From Ostrinia nubilalis (taxonomy: Eukaryota > Arthropoda > Insecta > Lepidoptera > Crambidae), in assembly GCF_963855985.1 (NCBI RefSeq), contig NC_087118.1, forward strand, positions 9,003,501-9,067,500: a stretch of 64,000 nt of DNA. The letters are read 5' to 3'. The notes under the pieces were generated by a model. It was given only the letters and a program-made list of their open reading frames with translations, was not told where the DNA came from and searched no databases. Below, piece by piece: positions 57,494 through 64,000 of this stretch (position 1 is the first letter of the stretch; every line of letters starts with the position of its first letter). The position numbers and the translations under genes were made by a program.

Positions 57494-58117
57494 GATTATG
57501 GTCCTCTCATGCTCGCACAAAAAAAAATTAAAATGAAAAGTAATATATATAAACTAATAATAATTTCTCAAATGTTATAGTGTCATGTCTCAATCTGGAC
57601 TGTTACTTAGCTTTATTATTAGTTTTTTTTTTGAAGAGATAACTTGGAATTGTCATTCTCACTAAAATGGTCATGTCTGTGAACAGGCGCTGCTTTCGGG
57701 GACTGGTCAATCCAAGTTATTCAAATTTATGTATGCGAGTCATTTCTACTAGTATCTTAATATGTAAGTCTAGATATTAGCACGTCACTACCTTGTTTAA
57801 TATACCACGCAATTTTGTATACCCATTCTTATAAGATACACGATACAAAAATGCATGGTAAATTCAGTGAACTGCTCCTGAATCGAATGTACCTACTACT
57901 ACTTTTTCTATTTATTTATATTAACCGGCAGACAGTGGTGTATGAGTTTGTTGCGGCGCTTCTTCTCAGCACTTGCCAAATGTTGATCTCGAAGCGCTGG
58001 TAGGGTAAAAAGATTATGAGACATGTAGAGGCTCCTTAAGAGCAAAGTGACGATTTGTAAGAACTATTTATTAGTCTAAACAAATAAAGAAATTTTGACT
58101 TTGACTTTGACTTTGAA
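57494..58117 (+). other. LINE B 3' UTR
   Basis: Ends CAAATAAAGAAATTTTGAC with (TGACTT)n. A CGCTTCTTCTCAGC...GAAGCGCTGG inverted pair at about 57957-58000 may form the 3' stem-loop. No gene. Confidence 0.65.
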
Positions 58118-58320
58118 ATACCATAAAATATTAAATATTTAAGCTAAATCATCAATTTACCATTTCATAATACCTTACCTGGGTGTCCCGTTACGACCCA
58201 TGAAAACCTACAAAACTATGTAAATTGACATTTATTACCTTAGTTTTGTAGTTTTGTGAAATAAAAATAGACTTACGTCCTGAGTAACTTGCCTAGGACG
58301 AATATTTGAGGGCCGTAAAG
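58118..58320. other. spacer, no gene
   Basis: AT-rich; contains GGTGTCCCGTTACGACCCAT at 58182-58201, a phrase I associate with dispersed lepidopteran repeats. Nothing else recognised. Confidence 0.4.
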
Positions 58321-58342
58321 GTCTTGTAGGTGTACTATAAAT

Positions 58343-60344
58343 ACTAGGATACCAGGTTTCTAGCGCAGGAGTACAACCAATCCCAGACAAGGTTCGAGCA
58401 ATCCAAGAGTATCCAGTACCAAAGACGGTAAAAGACTTAAGAAGATTCCTAGGAATGCTGAATTTCAACCGACGCTTCATACCAAAAGCAGCACAATTAC
58501 AAGCTCCACTCAACGCTCTCCTAGCAGGCCCAAAAGTAAAAGGTTCGCACGCAATCACTATGACTGATGACCTTCTCAAAGCCTTCGAAAACTGCAAACA
58601 GTCACTCTCCGAAGCAGTACTTTTAAAACACCCTGAAACCGAAGCCGAACTCTCAATCGCAACCGATGCATCTGACGTGGCAATCGGAGCGGTGTTGCAA
58701 CAAAAGAAGAATGACGTATGGGAACCTCTTGGATTTTTCTCTCATAAGTTGGCGCCAGCTCAGGTAAAATACAGCCCGTATGACAGGGAACTTCTCGCAA
58801 TTTACGAAGCAATCAAATACTTCAGATTTATGATAGAAGCTAGAAATTTCTACATATTTACTGACCACAAACCGCTTACATTTGCGTTTTCTACGCCCAA
58901 GGAATCCTGCTCACCACGCCAATATAGGTATTTGGATTTTATTAGCCAGTTCACCACCGACATAAGGTACATACCTGGTAAGGAAAATGTCGTTGCTGAC
59001 AGCCTGTCTAGGATCGAATCAATAACACAGACCATAGACTACAAACTACTCGCAGAACAGCAAGATAATGATCCAGAACTACAACAGCTGCTACAACACG
59101 GGTCGACTCTTAAGTTACACAAGAAGACCATGCCTGATTCAGATGTCAAAATTTATTGTGACGTCTCAACTCACACTACGCGTCCTTACGTCACACCAGC
59201 GCTCAGAAGGCAAGTTTTTGACATGGTTCATAACTTAAGTCACCCAGGGAGAACAGCTACCGTGCGACTGGTCACGCAGCGCTTCGTGTGGCCAGGGATA
59301 CGTAAACAATGTAGAGAGTGGACAAGAGAGTGCCTGCAATGCCAAGGCTCTAAAGTGACCCGTCACACATCTGCTCCACTATCCTCTTTCCTTACACCCA
59401 CATCCAGGTTTTCCCATATCCACCTGGATATTGTAGGGCCATTACCAATATCTTCTGATTTCAGGTACTGTCTCACCGCCATTGATCGATTCACACGATG
59501 GCCTGAGGCGTACCCCATCAAAGACATCACAGCTGAAACCTGCGCCATGGCTCTGGTATCTGGTTGGATATCCAGGTTTGGTTGTCCTACCAAGATCACA
59601 ACCGACCAAGGCCGACAGTTCGAGTCTCACCTTTTCAAAGCCATCTCGTCGTTGCTGGGCGCACACCACTATCGCACTACCGCCTACCACCCGGCAGCCA
59701 ACGGGATCGTAGAGAGACTCCATCGACAACTGAAGGCAGCCATCATGTGCCACGCTACACCTCGATGGACTGAAGTCCTTCCTTTGGTACTTCTTGGCAT
59801 AAGAAGTGCATGGAAAGCGGACATCGAAGCATCATCAGCAGAGCTGGTTTACGGCGAACCTCTGCGGCTACCGGGGCAGTTCCTAGTTCCAACCGACGCG
59901 CACAAGACTGATGACATCACGGACTTGGCTACACGATTGCGCAAGTTCATGGCCACACTCTCACCAACACCAACTTCATGGCATAGAACAGGTCCCTTCT
60001 ATGTGCCTCACGATCTGAAAGAAGCAACCTATGTTTTCATGAGGCAGGATTTTGTCCGAAGACCTCTGGAACCACCTTACTCGGGGCCGTACAAGGTTTT
60101 GAAACGCCATCCAAAATTCTTCAAATTGGACGTACGAGGAAAGCCCATGACTGTCAGTATCGACCGCTTAAAGCCAGCCTTCATGACAAAGGAGACCATC
60201 ATCACGCCGCAACCACCTTCTTCACCGCAGTCATCGCCTTCACTACAAGCATCTTCTCCGACGCAGCTGATAGACGAGCAGCCTGAGAGGACTACAAGAA
60301 GTGGAAGAAGAGTGCGTTTTCCTGATCATTATCGCCCGCAGTAG
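58343..60344 (+). pseudogene. gypsy Pol remnant: RNase H and integrase
   Basis: Open from the deletion junction ([20 protein letters not shown]), the RT connection region, to the stop at 60342-60344. Numbering from the methionine at 58455: RNase H D71, E112, D137, D182; integrase zinc finger H259, H263, C293, C296; integrase D325, D384, E420. A C-terminal GPY/F-type module ([19 protein letters not shown]) follows near residue 545. A lineage near Kabuki/CsRn1 is possible but not established. There is no true start codon context because the polyprotein N-terminus is deleted. Confidence 0.9.
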
Positions 60345-60364
60345 CGGTCTCGGTGGGGGAGTAC

Positions 60365-60902
60365 TGTAGGTGTACTATAAATACTACCTACTTATTCCGA
60401 CCATACCACAAAACGACACTCATAAAACCTAGATTGGTGCGACTGCATAACTTCAAACAGTCTACTACACAACATCGGCGCTGGATGCGCAAGCCGCGCG
60501 CGGTGTGGCTGGACGCTCCGAACCGGTTTCATCGATGCCCTCGCGCCGCCATCAATCCGCTACCGCTCGGTCGCAGCGCCCAGTCGCGACACCACTCTGA
60601 CGGCGAATGCACGCCCGTTTAGCTAGCCCCTTTTCCGCTCGGAACGTCTCGATCTTTGATTTGTGATTTTAACTTTCTTTCTTACTATCTATCATTCTTA
60701 ATATTTTCTTATTTCGATAACTCAGTGCTTGTAACTTTCAATTCTACTCTTCTGTACCGTAAACTAATTATTAGTGTCGAATTAAACGCAGTGTAAAATC
60801 TTCAACGGTTTTATTTAAACTTCAAATACACAGTAGGTCCCCTATTAGCTAGGTACTCACCACATCTACACACACTCGCTACAGCAATAGGAGAAACCTA
60901 CA
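60365..60902 (+). repeat. 3' LTR of the deleted gypsy (538 bp)
   Basis: Starts TGTAGG and ends CCTACA, perfect 6-bp inverted ends. The first 22 bp equal the 5' remnant at 58325. A GTGTACTATAAATACT TATA-like box lies at 60371-60386. Followed by the TSD. Confidence 0.9.
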
Positions 60903-60906
60903 GTCT

Positions 60907-61035
60907 TTTTATTGTAATTTTGAGGCGTGAAGGAAATCTATCTCAGTAAATACAGCTCTAGTCCAGTTTTTCAATACCTCTTCGGAAAATGCTGTGAATT
61001 CTAAGCACTTTCTTCATAAGTCATAATTTAATAGC
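60907..61035. other. short spacer
   Basis: Flank of the gypsy insertion; no gene, possibly the 3' UTR of the minus-strand LINE that follows. Confidence 0.4.
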
Positions 61036-61443
61036 TCAAAAAACAAAAAAGTTATCGTCGAATAAAAAAATAAAAAAACGTTTTTTGCTTCTCCTGAAAA
61101 GTCGTACTTTGTCCTTTACGACCTTTGAGCCCAGAGGTATCGATATATTCAAATCACTACACTTAGCTAATACTCCGAATTGATCCTGAAGTCTGTCCAT
61201 AGGTGAGTAGTGTCCTAGATTACTCCTGTAAGGCTTAGGAGAAAAAGGTTTTATAAATCGCGTGCTTCTAACATGCTTACGCGTAATTGTAAAATTAATT
61301 TGTTCCAAGAGAAAGGAACAGTCAAAGGAGGCATGAATAATTTTGTGTAAGAAGTACAGATCCAGCAACTGTCTTCTTTTCTGAAGATTTTGAATTTTGA
61401 AGTGTGACAGACGATCCGTATAAGAAGGCAGTTTTTTAGCCAA
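61036..61443 (-). pseudogene. LINE C reverse transcriptase C-terminus
   Basis: 135 codons: KKLPSYTDRLSHFKIQNLQK, RRQLLDLYFLHKIIHASFD, RSNLGHYSPMDRLQDQFGVL. This is the typical C-terminal region of jockey/CR1-group LINE reverse transcriptases, here to the native stop. Its upstream continuation lies at 62119-62234 on the other side of an inserted transposon; joining CATAAC to CATAAC keeps the frame (SFQHN/LAKK). Confidence 0.8.
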
Positions 61444-61609
61444 GTTATGTCAGGCCTGGCTCACTCCGCGCGGTACATCCGATAATTACCTACAGCGAAG
61501 CGCCCCGCCGGCGGGTATTATATCAGTCGAGTGTCACGCGCGCGCCCGTCAGGACGCTGGCGTGCGTTATAGTATGATTATAATTCTATGATCGAAGTAT
61601 TATTTAAAA

Positions 61610-61722
61610 ATGGACATAAAGAGAAAGAAATATTGTGCGGCGTTCGGGTGTTTAAATTCGAAAAGTAATCTACCGGATTTATCTTTTTTTTTCGCTTCCC
61701 AAAGATGCTGAAAGGTATGTTG
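61610..61722 (+). pseudogene. THAP zinc-finger fragment
   Basis: From the ATG at 61610: MDIKRKKYCAAFGCLNSKS, then LPDLSFF and a shifted RFPK. YCAAFGC and the phenylalanine-proline motif are the opening of a C2CH THAP domain, used by P-type transposases to bind their ends. Small indels near 61690-61710 break the frame and the rest is missing. Confidence 0.65.
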
Positions 61723-61793
61723 GCCATGTAGGTAATAAATAATTCTTAGGATAGTATAGGAACCTAACCTACTATGACTACTGCTCAGAATGC

Positions 61794-61862
61794 GTTCGTT
61801 CGTTTCAGCCAAATGACGTCCACTGCTGGACAAAGGCCTCTCCCAAGGTTTACCATAATGAA
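61794..61862 (-). mobile_element. RTE 3'-end fragment
   Basis: CGTTCGTTCGTTTCAGCC followed by AAATGACGTCCACTGCTGGA matches the 3' end at 42885-42960, including the (GAAC)n tail, in the same orientation. Only about 70 bases, nested in the THAP element. Confidence 0.8.
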
Positions 61863-62118
61863 TGCATACTTACCTACATACGTAGGTCATTACAAATAAG
61901 TAGATTAATTATTTTTTCACTAGACAGCAACCCTAACAGCGTAAGAAGAGTTCAGAGGCACGCGATAGAAAGAGACAAAACTTGTAGGTGAATAAAATTG
62001 TAGGTACGTAGTGCTGTGCGAGCTGAATTCCACTGTATCGCGTCGTAGCAAGACTCGCATTTATTTAAATCGTCTTGCGGAGTAATCCTTCTGTACCTGT
62101 ACTATTACTTATTCTGTG

Positions 62119-62234
62119 GTTATGTTGAAAGGATAGGTGCCAGAGAAATCTTTTTTGAATAGATTCAATGCGCTTGATATGTACCTCGTATCGAGGGGAC
62201 CATATAACACTACAGTATTCTAGAGAAGATCGTA
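62119..62234 (-). pseudogene. LINE C reverse transcriptase, upstream part
   Basis: Minus strand reads LIRSSLEYCSVIWSPRYEVH, then IKRIESIQKRFLWHLSFQHN, the conserved thumb-end block that normally precedes KKLPSYTDRL. It is cut on the upstream side at the TTAA of 62235-62238. Confidence 0.75.
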
Positions 62235-62460
62235 TTAACACTAGAAAGGCCGCCGTCCCATTTTTGTCCCACTCGCGAGTTTGATCGTCTCTAACTTTTT
62301 TATTTTTCAACGAAAGTCCATGAAACTTTTTGACTTTTTCTGATTTATTGAATTTTATCATTTTTTAATGTTTTTGATACTATAACATTAATAGATTTTT
62401 TTTTAAATCGGTTTTACCTAGAAGCGCCACTGGGTCAATTTTGTCCCACCCTGGTATTTG
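62235..62460 (+). mobile_element. possible piggyBac-like end (TTAA target)
   Basis: TTAA at 62235-62238 is followed by CACTAGAAAGGCCGCC, a form common at piggyBac-like termini. About 200 bases with two TTTTGTCCCAC phrases follow. The opposite end is not found in the window, so the element is truncated or the match is coincidental. Confidence 0.4.
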
Positions 62461-62896
62461 CCACAATAATTCGATGAAGAGTCCTTTTTTCGAAGAGATA
62501 CGAAAGTGGAGAGGTGAGGAGAGTTTAGGTGACTCGTGACAATGCAGAAATGTAAATATATTGTACTAGTTTTTGCCTGTGACTTCACCCGTGAGAAGAA
62601 AGACCTAATTTCTTTTCGTTAATTATCGTTGCTTTTTGACCAAATAACTGAATATTATTCTAAATTATAGCCTATAATATGTTATTCTGAAGTATTAACA
62701 ATAAAACTGCAAAGTTTTATTAAGATCGGCTTGGTATTTTTTGCGTAAAAGAGTGAAAAAACATCCATCGATCTAACCATGAATCAATACTCACTTAGTT
62801 CAAGTTCCAGGCATATATCCACCCATTCATCCTTCCTATCCATTCATCAGTCCATCTATCCTTCAATTCATCAATATTTATCAACTTTTACATCTA
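62461..62896. other. repeat-derived spacer
   Basis: No gene. Around 62565-62760 phrases such as TTTTTGCCTGTGACTTC and TTAAGATCGGCTTGGTA resemble an old lepidopteran dispersed repeat. 62815-62880 is low-complexity CCAT/ATTC sequence. Confidence 0.4.
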
Positions 62897-63639
62897 CAGG
62901 GTGTTTCTTGTAAGGTGTCAAGCCGAAGGCAGGTGATAGGTGAGCACTAGACCTATTGATTTCACCCCCATGTATGTTCTACGATTTTTCATAGTTTAGA
63001 AGTTATCGTTAATTTTGTGATTTTTTCAAATTTTATGACCAGTAGGCTTTAATTTTTTTATCTTTTTTTTGGGTTGACTTTTCTCAGGTTTCTTTTTTTT
63101 GTCAGATTCCCTATAAATTGCAGATGTTTGAAAAAAAATAATCACCTTCCTATCTTTGATGCAAGATACAAAATTTTTGCTAGAAACATAAAAAATATGC
63201 TTTTAGCAGAACATTCTAAAATTTTCAACTTGAAAAGTTCGAAAAAAAAAAAACTTCCATAGGTCCAAAATAATTTTAAAAACTGCGTAGTTTTCTGAAC
63301 TTTCATAATAACACAAAAAAACATGTACTTAATAGGCCATTATTTTCTGTAATCGTTCCACTAAAGTGGTAAGTCGGAGATTCCGTTACATGTTTTTGAC
63401 TTTCTTAGGACTAACTAATGTTTGCAATCTCCTAAGTTTACGTTACGTAGAACACATTTAGAGACAATAACTGAACAGAACATTTTTTTATCCACAACGA
63501 GGAAGCTCTTGCCCTTCATCTGACCTGATGGAAACTGATGGATGATCAGCGAGCTTCACCCGGAATCTTAAGCCACAGAGGAATTGACTGTCCTAAATAG
63601 GTGGTCTTACCACTAGACCACAGTGGTGATTTTTACTTT

Positions 63640-63763
<124 letters not shown>

Positions 63764-63829
63764 CAAACTCTTTCCGTTTCTCTCACACACTAATAGGTAG
63801 GTATATCAAATTTAATCGTAAAGTAAGAA

Positions 63830-63920
63830 TCACCACTGTGGTCTAGTGGTAAGACCACCTATTTAGGACAGTCAATTCCTCTGTGGCTTAAGATTCCGGG
63901 TGAAGCTCGCTGATCATCCA
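63830..63920 (+). repeat. tRNA-like segment in the second foldback
   Basis: TGGTCTAGTGG (perfect A box) and TTAAGATTCCGGG (degenerate B box) spaced about 40 bases; the mirror copy is on the minus strand at about 63540-63625. Confidence 0.5.
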
Positions 63921-64000
63921 TCAGTTTCCATCAGGTCAGATGAAGGGCAAGAGCTTCCTCGTTGTGGATAAAAAATGTTCTGTTCAGTTATTGTCTCTAA

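Larger units (their letters stand above)
53113..58117 (+). mobile_element. 5'-truncated LINE with nested insertions (LINE B)
   Basis: A second non-LTR element begins directly after the LINE A tail. Its coding DNA survives as 53117-53491, 53487-54287, about 54815-55169 and 57049-57493. A 3' UTR follows and ends with AATAAA and a (TGACTT)n tail at about 58097-58115. Two later insertions (54286-54812 and 55170-57039) split the RT. Its family differs from LINE A (FADD rather than YADD, different tail). Confidence 0.82.
58325..60902 (+). mobile_element. internally deleted Ty3/gypsy element, TSD GTCT
   Basis: TSD GTCT at 58321-58324 and 60903-60906. The 5' LTR survives only as its first about 22 bp (TGTAGGTGTACTATAAAT...), joined directly to the end of the RT domain. 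RNase H, integrase, a purine-rich GGTGGGGGAGTAC and a full 3' LTR follow. Missing: most of the 5' LTR, primer site, gag, protease and most of the RT. It is a different lineage from the gypsy at 17574 (longer LTR, different integrase). Confidence 0.9.
61451..62118 (+). mobile_element. THAP-bearing DNA transposon remnant
   Basis: Sits between the two halves of LINE C with GTTATGT at 61444-61450 and 62119-62125 (7 bp; an 8-bp TSD with one mismatch is possible). The left end CAGGCCTGGCTCACTCC looks like a hAT- or P-type terminus. The right end TTATTCTGTG is not a good inverted match, so it may be worn or truncated. Contains a THAP fragment and a small RTE tail. Confidence 0.55.

Overview
The window looks like a transposon-dense, AT-rich stretch of a lepidopteran (moth or butterfly) genome. 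I see no confident host gene, rRNA, functional tRNA gene or CRISPR. The assignment rests on familiar lepidopteran repeats (the AACCGACTTC repeat, the CCCGTTTTCACC MITE, an element opening with a NotI-like GCGGCCGC motif and carrying an (ACAG)n run, tRNA-derived SINEs, RTE and CR1/jockey-like LINEs, mag-like gypsy). Nearly everything is mobile DNA inserted into mobile DNA, and many junctions can be placed to the base by target-site duplications (TSDs).

1-3685: a SINE nested in a dispersed element, a LINE 3' tail, and a 1.38-kb non-autonomous DNA transposon with a perfect 8-bp TSD. 3686-42235: one 38.55-kb tandem array of a non-autonomous LTR retrotransposon, eight LTRs (about 1513 bp) alternating with seven internal regions (about 2116 bp), each with a primer-binding-like site and a polypurine tract, and the whole array flanked by a single 4-bp TSD (ATGG). 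It carries three later insertions: a 4.7-kb unclassified DNA transposon in LTR1, a mariner-type foldback in internal region 1, and a complete 5.2-kb mag-like gypsy with identical LTRs in LTR3 (minus strand, with one in-frame TAG between protease and reverse transcriptase). The array seems to sit inside a small MITE.

42.2-47.4 kb: RTE fragment, a 1.36-kb 'word-array' element (9-bp TSD, arms repeating GCATAA about every 15 bp), then old repeats and a long palindrome. 47.4-53.1 kb: a nearly complete CR1/jockey-like LINE (ORF1 broken by an insertion, ORF2 intact). 53.1-58.1 kb: a second LINE whose RT frame is split by a SINE-like element and by a second word-array element (9-bp TSD, GCCAAA-type words at a 15-bp period) that itself holds a 1.05-kb foldback. 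58.3-60.9 kb: a Ty3/gypsy copy reduced to 22 bp of 5' LTR, RNase H-integrase and a full 3' LTR, TSD GTCT. 61.0-62.5 kb: a minus-strand LINE RT split by a THAP-bearing DNA transposon and bordered by a piggyBac-like end. 62.9-64.0 kb: another copy of the foldback, cut by the window edge.

The two observations I consider most unusual are the single-TSD tandem LTR array and the pair of elements sharing 9-bp TSDs and 15-bp-periodic inverted word arrays with different words.
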